From the NCBI GenBank assembly GCA_036847185.1, contig DAIUAM010000023.1:1-47235 (forward strand): a stretch of 47,235 nucleotides of DNA, given 5' to 3'. Position numbers and translations under genes: made by a program. The notes beneath the pieces were generated by a model. The model saw only the letters and a program-made list of their open reading frames with translations. It was not told the origin of the DNA and made no database searches. Shown piece after piece: positions 17,104 to 25,684 of the stretch. The stretch's first letter is position 1, and each line of letters starts with the position of its first letter. This stretch comes from UBA4738 sp002413305. GTDB taxonomy: Bacteria; Actinomycetota; UBA4738.

Positions 17104-17874
17104 ATGAACGTCGAACGCGCCATGGTCATCTTCGCCCATCCCGACGACGCGGAGTTCGGCACTGCCGGCACGGTCGCCTCCTGGGCCCGGTCGGGTATCG
17201 AAGTCGCCTACGTCTGCGTGACCGACGGGTCTGCCGGTTCGAACGAGCCCGGTGTGGTGCGCGAAGAGCTCGCCGAGATCCGGATGGCCGAGCAGCGCGC
17301 GGCGTGCGATGTTCTGGGCGTGGAAGACCTGACCATCGTCGGCATCCAGGACGGCTACGTCGAGCTCACGCTGGATCTCCGCCGGGCTCTGACCCGGGAG
17401 GTCCGCCGGTTCCGGCCCGATGTCCTGGTGGCCCCGGACCCCACGCGATACTGGGACGACAGCCGCAGCTATATCAACCACATCGACCACCGCACCGTTG
17501 GTCAGGCCTGCATGGCGGTGGCCAACCCCGACTCTTCGACCCGGCCGATGTTCCCCGAGCTGCTCGCCGAGGGCTTCGAACCGCACGAGCTGCCCTACCT
17601 CTGGATCGGGACGTTCGGGGCCGAAGCGGACACCTACATCGACATCACCGAGACCATCGAGACGAAGATCGAAGCCCTCCGCTGCCACAAGAGCCAGATC
17701 CACGACTGGCCGGTGGATGAGTGGATCCGCGACCGGGCCCGCGAGCGGGCGGAGGGACACGGGTTCGAGTACGCGGAGGCCTTCAAGACGTTCAAGCTCC
17801 GCGAGCGCGAAGAGGAACGCCGGCAGGCAGACGAAGCCAGCGCCGGCGACAGCGGAGGACAGGGGCGGGGATGA
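17104..17874 (+). CDS. PIG-L/LmbE-family zinc-dependent N-deacetylase
   Basis: Zinc-dependent deacetylase of 256 residues. The metal motif AHPDDAEFG (His12, Asp15) is near the N-terminus, with a conserved region around INHIDHRTVG carrying the third ligand and RYWDDSR before it. The family includes MshB and Mca of mycothiol metabolism and many GlcNAc-type deacetylases; the sequence alone does not say which substrate is used here. The C-terminal 40 residues are highly charged and probably helical. Its TGA overlaps the ATG of the next gene (ATGA), so the two proteins are translationally coupled. Confidence 0.88.
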   Translation: MNVERAMVIFAHPDDAEFGTAGTVASWARSGIEVAYVCVTDGSAGSNEPGVVREELAEIRMAEQRAACDVLGVEDLTIVGIQDGYVELTLDLRRALTREVRRFRPDVLVAPDPTRYWDDSRSYINHIDHRTVGQACMAVANPDSSTRPMFPELLAEGFEPHELPYLWIGTFGAEADTYIDITETIETKIEALRCHKSQIHDWPVDEWIRDRARERAEGHGFEYAEAFKTFKLREREEERRQADEASAGDSGGQGRG

Positions 17875-18446
17875 GCATGGACGACGACGAATCCCTCGAT
17901 GAGGGCGAAGACCCGTCGGAGAACGTCTCCGGGGACGACGACGACGCCGACCCCGCGCAGCCACTCTCGCCCGACGAGCGGGAGAGCGTCGAAGCCGACC
18001 TCGAGGATCTCGATTCCATGCGCACCGTGTTCGAGGCGCAGGGGGCCAAGGGCGTCGTGATCGCCTGCAGCGAGTGCGGCTCGAACCACTTCTACGGATG
18101 GGAGCTGCTCCGGGAGAGCCTCGAACATATGCTGGCCACCGGCGAGCCGCGGATGCACGAGCCCGCCTATCAGCCGCGTGAGGACGACTACGTCGTGTGG
18201 GACTACGGCAAGGGGTACGTGGACGCGCTGGCCGACGCCGGCCTGGAGGGCGGCTCACGGGTCCCGATCACCCGGTGCGCGTGGTGCGACACGCCGGTCG
18301 AAGCGCACTTCGCGTTCTGCCCCTCCTGCGGCCGTCCGATGGCGGTGGTACGGCTGTTCCGCGAGCTCCTGGGCCGCGGTCTGGACGAACGCGACGTCCG
18401 GTCGCTCCTGCTGCGGGCGGGGTTCGAACCGTTCGGGATCGACTGA
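17871..18446 (+). CDS. DUF5319-like protein with C-terminal zinc ribbon
   Basis: 191 residues of unknown function. The first 45 residues are strongly acidic and probably disordered. A middle domain has CSECGSNHFYGWELL, then HEPAYQPREDDYVVWDYGKGY, which I match to the actinobacterial DUF5319 family (Rv3412 type) from memory. A C-terminal zinc ribbon follows: CAWC, then CPSC, at about residues 140-160. Finally there is a short helical tail. The four extra cysteines make this longer than the usual family member of about 130 residues. The coupled deacetylase suggests a shared process, but none is known. Confidence 0.7.
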   Translation: MSMDDDESLDEGEDPSENVSGDDDDADPAQPLSPDERESVEADLEDLDSMRTVFEAQGAKGVVIACSECGSNHFYGWELLRESLEHMLATGEPRMHEPAYQPREDDYVVWDYGKGYVDALADAGLEGGSRVPITRCAWCDTPVEAHFAFCPSCGRPMAVVRLFRELLGRGLDERDVRSLLLRAGFEPFGID

Positions 18447-18505
18447 GCGAGCCGCCCCGGAACCCTCGACCGCGCGCCAGGGTGACCGGGTCCGCGTGCC
18501 TTCAG

Positions 18506-21064
18506 TTACCTGGCGACCGGTCGCTCCAGGATGCAGTCCTCCGGGAGCTTGTCCGGCCGGAGCCCCTTGAACGAGGGCGCGCGGAGCTTCCCGACGGCCG
18601 TCATCTGCAGGTATTCGACCTCGCACACCAGGTCCGGGCGGACCCACCGGGCACCCTTCACCTTCCGGAGCTCGGGATCGTCGGCGGGTGGATCGTCCTG
18701 TTCGAGTTCCTTCAGCTTGGCCAGCAGATCGGCGAGCATCCGGTCGGTGAAGCCCGTCCCGACCTGTCCGATCCACCGGAGCTTCCCATCGTCGTACGCC
18801 CCGAGCAGGAGCGCGCCGAACGACGAGCTCCGCCCGCGTTGCCCCGGGGTGCGGCCGAGGATCACGCAGTCCTGCGTCTGCAGGATCTTGATCTTCCGCC
18901 AGTCGTCCGATCGCCTGCCCGGCAGATAGCGGCTCGCGGCCCGCTTCCCGACGATCCCCTCCAGCCCGTGGTCCTTCGCGATCTCGAAGAACCGAACCCC
19001 GTCGTCCGGCACCGAGTAGATCAGCCGCAGGCCCTTGCCCTCGTGCACGATCTCGGTCAGCCGCGATCGCCGATCGGACAACGCGCGCGCCGTGAGGTCC
19101 TCCCCATCCACCCACAGCACGTCGAATGCGACCATCTCGACCGGGATCTGCCGCCTGGCCTTCTCCACGTCGGCCGGCGAGGACAGGTTCATCCGCTGCT
19201 GCAGCAGCTCGAACGACGTCCGCCCCTGCTCGTCGGTGGCCACGATCTCGCCGTCCAGCACCGCGTTCGTTGCCTTCAGGTTGCGGTACACGCGGGCCAA
19301 CTCCGGATACGTGCGCGACTGGTCGCGCCCGGTCCGGGACACCAGCCGGACCTCCTCGCCGTCCAGGTACAGGAGCGTCCGCACCCCGTCCAGCTTGGGC
19401 TCGAACCACCATCCCTCGCGGTCGAACGGCGCGTACCCCCCCGCAGCCAGCATCGGCGCGAAGGCGGGCGGCTTCGGCAGCGGTTCCTCCTCGGAGGCGC
19501 TGGCCATGAACACCAGCCAGTCGCCCTTCGTCTTCACCAGGTGGTACTCGCCGTGGTGGCGTTCGCCGTGCAGCCGGAAGCTGACCTTCTGCGGTGTCCA
19601 CTCGAGCAGGTTGTACGTCCCTGCGTCCCAGATCTGCACATCCCCCGCTCCGTAGTGGCCCTTGGGGATCGTGCCCTCGAACGACCCGTACTCCATCGGG
19701 TGGTCCTCGGTCTGCACCGCGAGATGACGTTCACCCTTGACCAGCGGGAGCCCCTTCGGCACGGCCCACGAAACCAGGACCCCGTCGCGCTCCAGCCGCA
19801 GGTCGTAGTGCAGCCGCGTGGCGTCATGCCGCTGGATGACGAACGAGTTCCCCCCCGGTGACGGCCCGCCGCCGAATGGTTCGGGCGTGGCCTCCGGGTC
19901 GCGCTTCTGCAGGTACTCGCCGAGCTTTGGGTCGCGGGACCGGGCGATGGCTTCGTCGCTCTGGGAAGGGCGGGACACGCCCTCGTCGCTCGGCGAGGGG
20001 CGACCTGCCTCCACCCGGTGCGACTCGGTGGCGGGAGTGGCGTCGGTCCGTTCGACCCCCACGGCGGCCAGCGCGGGCCCGATGTCCTGCGGCGATTCGA
20101 GCACGCCTCGGAACGGGTCGCCCGGCTCGCGAGCCCACCGCTCCCAAACGGTCCTGATCGTGAAGTCGCCGGGCCGGATGGCGCCTTCTGCCACCTCGTC
20201 CCACGTCACGGGCGTCGAAACGGTCGCCCCGGGTTCCGGCCGGACGGAGTACACCGCGGCGATGTTCGCCCCCACCCGGTTCATGTTGTGGTCGACGAAT
20301 ACCTGTCCGGTTCGCTTCCGCACCTCCCACTCCATCGTCACCCGCTTCGGATCCGCCCGCCGGATCAGCTGCCCGATGGCCCCCACGAACTCCCGGATCT
20401 GCAGGTAGGTGAAGCCGTCGGCGATCGGCACGTAGATCTGCATGCCGGTCGCCCCCGATGTCTTCGGGTACGCCGTCAGCCCGAGCTGTGAGCAGGCCGT
20501 CCGCACGTATCCGGCCACGGCCAGCACGTCCTCATACGTGACCGGCTCGAACGGATCCAGGTCGAAGAACAGGTAATCGGGCGATTCGATCGATCCGCAC
20601 CGCGAATGGAGCGGATGAAACTCGATGCAGCCCAGGTTGGCCATGAACAGCAAGCCGGCGACGTCTTCGACCATCAGGTAGTTGATGACGTCGTGCTTCG
20701 CCGGCCCCCACCGACCCTCGGCGGTGCCCGCACTCTGCACGGCGCACCGCGTCATCCAATCCGGGGTGTGCGACGGCGCGTCCTTCTCGTAGAAGAAGGG
20801 ACCGTGGATGCCGTCCGGCATCCGCTTCATCGTCAGCGGACGGCCGGCCAGGTACGGGAGGATGCGCTCGGCGACGTTGAAGTAGTACGCGACCAGGTCG
20901 CCCTTGGTGTAGCTCTCCTCCGGCCAGAACACCTTGTCCAGGTTGGACAGCCGAAGGTTGCGGCCGTCGACAGCCATCCACCACTGTTCGCCGTCCCGCT
21001 CGGCGGGGAGCAGCCGCGGGAACTCCACGGTGAAGGCCGGTCCGGACGCTCGTTTCCTCGGCAT
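18506..21064 (-). CDS. ligD: Multifunctional NHEJ DNA ligase D (polymerase-phosphoesterase-ligase)
   Basis: ATP-dependent DNA ligase D, 852 residues, seals double-strand breaks with Ku. Domains run in the mycobacterial order. The polymerase/primase domain (about 25-310) has the metal motif FFDLDP (Asp168, Asp170). The 3'-phosphoesterase (about 400-530) contains RHDATRLHYD and QTEDHPMEYG, with GHYGAGD. The ligase (about 550-850) has the nucleotidyl lysine in EPKLDGVR (Lys557). The Pol-PE linker (350-375) carries a short repeated Ser/Asp-rich segment. The start is ATG 21064, with a TACCAT -10 element 12 bases upstream. It diverges from ku, so both may be co-regulated from the shared 163-base region. 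Confidence 0.96.
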   Translation of the reverse strand: MPRKRASGPAFTVEFPRLLPAERDGEQWWMAVDGRNLRLSNLDKVFWPEESYTKGDLVAYYFNVAERILPYLAGRPLTMKRMPDGIHGPFFYEKDAPSHTPDWMTRCAVQSAGTAEGRWGPAKHDVINYLMVEDVAGLLFMANLGCIEFHPLHSRCGSIESPDYLFFDLDPFEPVTYEDVLAVAGYVRTACSQLGLTAYPKTSGATGMQIYVPIADGFTYLQIREFVGAIGQLIRRADPKRVTMEWEVRKRTGQVFVDHNMNRVGANIAAVYSVRPEPGATVSTPVTWDEVAEGAIRPGDFTIRTVWERWAREPGDPFRGVLESPQDIGPALAAVGVERTDATPATESHRVEAGRPSPSDEGVSRPSQSDEAIARSRDPKLGEYLQKRDPEATPEPFGGGPSPGGNSFVIQRHDATRLHYDLRLERDGVLVSWAVPKGLPLVKGERHLAVQTEDHPMEYGSFEGTIPKGHYGAGDVQIWDAGTYNLLEWTPQKVSFRLHGERHHGEYHLVKTKGDWLVFMASASEEEPLPKPPAFAPMLAAGGYAPFDREGWWFEPKLDGVRTLLYLDGEEVRLVSRTGRDQSRTYPELARVYRNLKATNAVLDGEIVATDEQGRTSFELLQQRMNLSSPADVEKARRQIPVEMVAFDVLWVDGEDLTARALSDRRSRLTEIVHEGKGLRLIYSVPDDGVRFFEIAKDHGLEGIVGKRAASRYLPGRRSDDWRKIKILQTQDCVILGRTPGQRGRSSSFGALLLGAYDDGKLRWIGQVGTGFTDRMLADLLAKLKELEQDDPPADDPELRKVKGARWVRPDLVCEVEYLQMTAVGKLRAPSFKGLRPDKLPEDCILERPVAR

Positions 21065-21076
21065 GCTCGACTGGCC

Positions 21077-21169
21077 ATGGTACCGGCGCGGGCCGGGCAG
21101 AATGGGCCGCGTGTTTCGTGGGAACGATCGATGGGGACTCCCGAGACGAAGGCGGGCCGGCAGTACAAT
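21077..21169. promoter_or_regulatory. Divergent ligD and ku promoters
   Basis: On the minus strand TACCAT (21077-21082) is the likely -10 of ligD. On the plus strand TACAAT (21164-21169) is the likely -10 of ku, giving ku a leader of about 50 bases. I see no LexA-type box between them. Confidence 0.45.
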
Positions 21170-21227
21170 GACCGTCCCCGCCGGCCGCGGGTTGGCGGCG
21201 GCGACTTCCCTGGAGGTGCGACGGACG

Positions 21228-22067
21228 ATGCCAAGGGCCATGTGGAAGGGAGCGATCTCGTTCGGTCTCGTCTCGATCCCGGTCGGGCTCTACCCCGCGA
21301 CCGAGGAGAAGACCCTCCGCTTCAACCAGCTCCACGACAAGGACTTCGGGCGCATCAAGTACCAGCGGACGTGCGCCAAGTGCGGCGAAGAGGTCACCTT
21401 CGACCATATCGTCAAGGGGTACGAGTACGAGAAGGACAAGTACGTCGTCCTGGAGGACGAGGACTTCGACGCCGTGCCGGTCGAATCGTCCCGGGCCATC
21501 GATATCCTCCAGTTCGTGGACCTCGAAGAGATCGACCCGATCTACTTCCAGAAGTCCTACTACCTCGTCCCGGAAGAGACCGGGTTGAAGGCGTACACGC
21601 TGCTCCGCCAAGCCATGAGTGAGGACGGACGGGTTGCCATCGCGAAGATCGCCTTCCGCGACAAGGAGCATCTCGCGGCGCTGCGGTTCAAGGACAACGT
21701 GTTCGTCCTGGAGACGATGTTCTGGCCGGACGAGATCCGGGCCGCCGACTTCGAGGAGCTCGACAAGAAGGTCAACGTCCGGCTCCAGGAGATCCAGATG
21801 GCCAAGAGCCTGATCGAGAGCCTGACCGACGAGTTCAAGCCCGAGCAGTTCCGAGACGAATACCGCGAAGCGCTGCTCGGCATCATCGGGAAGAAGGTGT
21901 CGGGCGAGGAGATCGAAGTGATCCCCGAAGCGGAGCCGACCAAGGTTGTCGACCTGATGGAGGCGCTGAAGGCGTCGGTCGCGGCGCAGAAACAGAAGAA
22001 ACAGGCGGCCCCCCAGGCCAAGTCCAAGAAGTCCACGGCGCGGCCGAAGAAAGCCGCCGCAGGGTAG
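21228..22067 (+). CDS. ku: Ku homodimeric DNA end-binding protein
   Basis: Bacterial Ku, 279 residues. It encircles DNA ends and recruits LigD for non-homologous end joining. The family start (MWKGAISFGLVSIPVGLY) lies four residues after the chosen ATG at 21228. The core includes KYQRTCAKCGEEV, VLEDEDFDAV and the bridge-region helices. The C-terminal 35 residues are a Lys/Ala-rich tail (KQKKQ, KSKKS, RPKK), which in other actinobacterial Ku proteins binds DNA and LigD. GGAGGT lies 10 bases before the ATG; the ATG at 21240 is an alternative. PII follows after 18 bases. Confidence 0.96.
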   Translation: MPRAMWKGAISFGLVSIPVGLYPATEEKTLRFNQLHDKDFGRIKYQRTCAKCGEEVTFDHIVKGYEYEKDKYVVLEDEDFDAVPVESSRAIDILQFVDLEEIDPIYFQKSYYLVPEETGLKAYTLLRQAMSEDGRVAIAKIAFRDKEHLAALRFKDNVFVLETMFWPDEIRAADFEELDKKVNVRLQEIQMAKSLIESLTDEFKPEQFRDEYREALLGIIGKKVSGEEIEVIPEAEPTKVVDLMEALKASVAAQKQKKQAAPQAKSKKSTARPKKAAAG

Positions 22068-22085
22068 TCCGGTGGCCTTCGCTCC

Positions 22086-22424
22086 GTGAAGCTCGTCGTC
22101 GCCCTCATCAAGCCGCACCGCCTGGACGACGTGAAGGAGCAGCTTCGCGAAGCCGGCGTCACCGGGCTCACCTCGATCGAGGCGCAGGGGTTCGGGCGGC
22201 AGCGCGGCCACACCGAGATCTACCGGGGCGCCGAGTACCAGGTCGACTTCGTCCCGAAGGTGCAGATCGAGGTCCTCGCCGATGACGAACAGGTCCAGCT
22301 GGTGGTCGATGTGATCATGCGCGCGGCGCGGACCGGCAAGATCGGCGACGGCAAGATCTGGGTGATCCCGGTCGAACAGGTCTATCGGATCCGGACCGGG
22401 GAGATGGGACCGGACGCCGTCTGA
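22086..22424 (+). CDS. glnK: Nitrogen regulatory protein PII (GlnB/GlnK family)
   Basis: Trimeric 2-oxoglutarate/ATP sensor of 112 residues, full length. The T-loop GFGRQRGHTEIYRGAEY contains Tyr51, the usual uridylylation or adenylylation site. The C-terminal signature GKIGDGKIWVIPVE is complete. The start is GTG 22086 without an obvious Shine-Dalgarno. It sits between ku and glnD, with the modifying enzyme only 8 bases downstream. No amtB or glnA is in the window, so glnB and glnK cannot be told apart by context. Confidence 0.93.
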   Translation: MKLVVALIKPHRLDDVKEQLREAGVTGLTSIEAQGFGRQRGHTEIYRGAEYQVDFVPKVQIEVLADDEQVQLVVDVIMRAARTGKIGDGKIWVIPVEQVYRIRTGEMGPDAV

Positions 22425-22432
22425 GCGGCCGG

Positions 22433-24904
22433 GTGCCCCCGACGCGCGTGACCCCGGTGACCCAGGACCTCGCTTCGTCGCTCCGTGCGCTCGACGCCGA
22501 ACCGCTCGCCGGCCGGTCGGGGGTCGAGCTGGCCAGCCGGCGCGCGGAGGCGTTCGACTTGGCCATCACCGCCGGACTGGCGCCGCTGGAGGGCATGGCC
22601 CTCGTGGCGATCGGCGGCTACGGCCGGTCCGAGATGGCGCCGGGGTCGGACATCGATCTCCTGCTCGTCCACGAGCCCGGGCTGGAGGCCGGGGCGGAGG
22701 AGGTCTTCGCCGGGGTGCTCTACCCGCTGTGGAACGCCGGGATCCGGGTGGGGCATTCCGTACGAACCGTCGAGCAGTGCCGCGCCGAGAGCATGGCCCA
22801 CCTCGATGCGCTGACCGCCCTGCTTGACGCCCGGTTGCTGGCGGGCGAGCCGGCGCTCGCGGAGCAGGCCCGAACCGCCGCTGCCGGGATCGTGCACGAA
22901 GACCCGGCGGAGTTCGTCGATGGACTCCGCATGTGGCGGATCGAACGGCGGGCTCGGGCAGGAGCGCTGGCCGAGTCCCAGGAGCCGGACCTCAAGGAGG
23001 CTCTGGGGGGCCTTCGGGACCTGCACCTGCTCGGGTGGCTGGCCGCACTGGAGGCCCACGAACTGCTGCGACCGTCCGAACGGCGATGGGCCGGCGCTGC
23101 GCTGGACTACTTCTTGCTCGTCCGGACCGCCCTCCACCGCCGGGCGGCCGGCTCGTCGAACTCGGTGGTGGCGGACCAGCAGCCGGCGATCGCCGACGCG
23201 CTCGGTGTGGTGGGGGAGGAGTCGTGGGAGTCGCGCGACGTCCTCATGCGGACGCTGTTCGAACACGGCCGCCGGGCGAACGCGGTGGCCACAGCGGTCC
23301 TGGAGCGCGCGGCCCGCGCGGTGGGTTCGACCTCACGCCACGAGCTCCACGCCGAGGCGACCGAGGCCGTCCTGCTGTCCGCGTTCGAGCTCTTCGCCCG
23401 GGTGGCGCACGAGGGCGGGATGCCGGCGGTCGAGGAGCTCGATCGCGTGGAGGCGCTGGTTCCTTCGGAGCCGCCGGCAACCTGGCCGCCGGGCTCGGTG
23501 GAGGCCTTCGTCACGATGCTGGCGTCGGGAGAGGGCGGGGTCGAGGCGTTGGAGTGGCTCGATGCCCTCGGCTTCCTGCCGGCGGTGCTGCCGGAGTGGC
23601 GGGGGGTGCGGGGCCGGCCGCAGCGCGACCCCTACCATCGCTACCCCGCGGACGTGCACCTGCTTCGCACCGCGGCGGAGATGGCGCTGCTCCTGTACCG
23701 GCCGGACGAACCGTTCGCCGCGGAGGCCGCCGCGCAGATCGAGGACGTTCGGGCGCCCCTCTTCGGCGGGGTGCTGCACGACATCGGGAAGGTCGGCCGA
23801 GGGTCGCACCTCGTGGAGGGCGAGCGCATCGCGGCCGGCGCGGTGCGGCGGATCGGGCTGGACGAAGCCGTGGCGGATGACGTGCTGTTCTTGGTCCGCG
23901 AGCACCTACTTCTCTCCGACACCGCGACCCGACGGAACCTCCAGGACGAGGACCTCATCCTCCGGGTGGCGGCCAGGATCGGGAACCCACGCCGCCTGGC
24001 CATGCTGTACCTCCTGACCATGGCCGACGCGGCGGCGACCGGGCCCAGCGCCTCGACACCCTGGCGCGTTGCGCTGGTCCGCGAGCTAACCGGGAAGGTC
24101 GGCCGGGCGTTCGACCGTGGGCTCATGGATCCCGGCCAGGCCGGCCGGCTCGCGCAGGCGGAGGCGGCGATCCGAGGAGCGCTTGGAAGCGAACCTCCGG
24201 CCCGGGTCGAACGCTTCCTGGCCATGATGCCGCCCGGCTATCTGTTGTGGGCGCACCCCCACGAGGCACTGGGGCACCTGGGGCTCATCGACCCGCCGCC
24301 GGCGCCCGATGAGGTACGGCACGTCGTCCAGCAGGGACGGGCTCCGGGCACGCGGTTGCTGGTGGTCGGCGCGCGCGACCGGCTCGGACTGCTGGCGGCG
24401 TTGGCGGGAGCGATGACCCTGTCTCGCCTGTCGATCCTCACCGCGCAGGCATTCACCACGGAGGAAGGCCTCGCGGTGGACGCCTTCGACGTGCGGTTGG
24501 CGGCCGGAGACCTGGCCGGCCCGATCGACGACGCGCGGTGGGTGCGCTTCGAACGCGAAGCGCGGGAAGCGCTGGACGACCTCCCGGCGGTGGCGGAGCG
24601 GATCCGCCGGCTCCGGTCGCACTATCGTTCCCCAGTCGCCGACGTCCCGGTCCACGTGCACACGGACGACGAGGCCTCGGATTTCTTCTCTGTGGTCGAG
24701 GTCGGCGCGCCGGACCGGATCGGGCTGTTGTTCGACCTGACCAGGACGTTCGCCTCGCACGGGGTGGACGTGCACTCCGCGAAGGTGGCCACGTACGGGC
24801 CGAGGGTGGTCGACGTGTTCTACGTGACCGTCGCCGGGGAGAAGCTGCGAGGGGAAGCGAGTGCGCTGGAGGAGGCGCTGGCCCGGGCCGGAGCCGAACC
24901 TTAG
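22433..24904 (+). CDS. glnD: PII (uridylyl/adenylyl)transferase GlnD
   Basis: Bifunctional nucleotidyltransferase and hydrolase that modifies PII in response to glutamine, 823 residues. The nucleotidyltransferase motif GGYGRSEMAPGSDIDLLL is at residues 61-78 with metal-binding Asp73 and Asp75. The HD domain has LHDIGK at about residue 449. Two C-terminal ACT domains lie at about 640-715 and 745-820 (VVGARDRLGLLAALAGA; VEVGAPDRIGLLFDL). Actinobacterial homologues adenylylate rather than uridylylate PII; the sequence does not decide. The start is GTG 22433, with GTG 22448 as an alternative. Its TAG overlaps the TAA of the convergent DUF72 gene. Confidence 0.93.
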   Translation: MPPTRVTPVTQDLASSLRALDAEPLAGRSGVELASRRAEAFDLAITAGLAPLEGMALVAIGGYGRSEMAPGSDIDLLLVHEPGLEAGAEEVFAGVLYPLWNAGIRVGHSVRTVEQCRAESMAHLDALTALLDARLLAGEPALAEQARTAAAGIVHEDPAEFVDGLRMWRIERRARAGALAESQEPDLKEALGGLRDLHLLGWLAALEAHELLRPSERRWAGAALDYFLLVRTALHRRAAGSSNSVVADQQPAIADALGVVGEESWESRDVLMRTLFEHGRRANAVATAVLERAARAVGSTSRHELHAEATEAVLLSAFELFARVAHEGGMPAVEELDRVEALVPSEPPATWPPGSVEAFVTMLASGEGGVEALEWLDALGFLPAVLPEWRGVRGRPQRDPYHRYPADVHLLRTAAEMALLLYRPDEPFAAEAAAQIEDVRAPLFGGVLHDIGKVGRGSHLVEGERIAAGAVRRIGLDEAVADDVLFLVREHLLLSDTATRRNLQDEDLILRVAARIGNPRRLAMLYLLTMADAAATGPSASTPWRVALVRELTGKVGRAFDRGLMDPGQAGRLAQAEAAIRGALGSEPPARVERFLAMMPPGYLLWAHPHEALGHLGLIDPPPAPDEVRHVVQQGRAPGTRLLVVGARDRLGLLAALAGAMTLSRLSILTAQAFTTEEGLAVDAFDVRLAAGDLAGPIDDARWVRFEREAREALDDLPAVAERIRRLRSHYRSPVADVPVHVHTDDEASDFFSVVEVGAPDRIGLLFDLTRTFASHGVDVHSAKVATYGPRVVDVFYVTVAGEKLRGEASALEEALARAGAEP

Positions 24905-25626
24905 GATCGCGGGGGCTCAGCCGCGATGAAGGCGCGCATCCGCTCGGCCAGGATCGGTCCGGCGCCCTTGTCCTCGTGCTTGAAGAAGCAGAACACGTCC
25001 GCGCCCTCGGCGAGCGCCGGACCGATCCGGTCGGCCCAGCCTCCCAGCTCCTGATCCGTGTACGCCATCTTGCGAAGGCGTAGGTAGACGAAGGGGCTGG
25101 CCGTCAGCGGCGCTTGCGGGGCGGGCTGGTCGTCCGTCTCGGCCACGCACCAAGCCGCTCCCTGCGACGCCAGGACGGGTTTCGCCTCGACCCACGAAGG
25201 ATGGCGAAACTCGAACGCGTAGCGATGTGTGGGCGGCAGGTACGCCAGGAAGGACTCGATCAGTGTGCGGTCATAGGGCAGGTTCGGCGGGCACTGGAAC
25301 AGGATCGGGCCGAGCCGGTCGCCGAGTGTCCGGGCCCGCTCCAGGAACGCCGAGACGGCCTCGTCCGCGTCCTTCAACCGCAGCCAGTGCGTGATCCGCT
25401 GGTGTGCCTTCAGGACGAACCGGAACGTCTCGGGAGTCGCGTCTCGCCAGGTGACCAGCGTCTTCTCGGCCGGCTGCTGGCGGAAGGTGTAGTTGATCTC
25501 GACCGACGGGAAGCGTTCGGCGTAGAACGGCAGCATCTCTTTCTGCCGGAGCGTGGGGGGATAGAAGGGTCCCTTCCATTCGTCGTAGGCGAACCCCGAC
25601 GTCCCGAGGTAGAGCGTCCCGGCCAT
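24901..25626 (-). CDS. DUF72 family protein (YecE-like)
   Basis: TIM-barrel-like protein of about 241 residues, function unknown. The family N-terminus LYLGTSGFAYDEWKG, the NYTFRQQP segment, the FQCPPNL region, the FEFRHPSW signature and the C-terminal CFFKHEDKG are all present. Two starts are possible: ATG 25626, with GGGAGA about 10 bases upstream (chosen), and ATG 25644, six residues longer. It converges on glnD with stop codons overlapping by two bases. Confidence 0.88.
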   Translation of the reverse strand: MAGTLYLGTSGFAYDEWKGPFYPPTLRQKEMLPFYAERFPSVEINYTFRQQPAEKTLVTWRDATPETFRFVLKAHQRITHWLRLKDADEAVSAFLERARTLGDRLGPILFQCPPNLPYDRTLIESFLAYLPPTHRYAFEFRHPSWVEAKPVLASQGAAWCVAETDDQPAPQAPLTASPFVYLRLRKMAYTDQELGGWADRIGPALAEGADVFCFFKHEDKGAGPILAERMRAFIAAEPPRS

Positions 25627-25684
25627 CGCTCCAGATTCTCCCATCGAAGACGGCCGGTGCGTCCTGCTGCAATCATCGCTCTGG

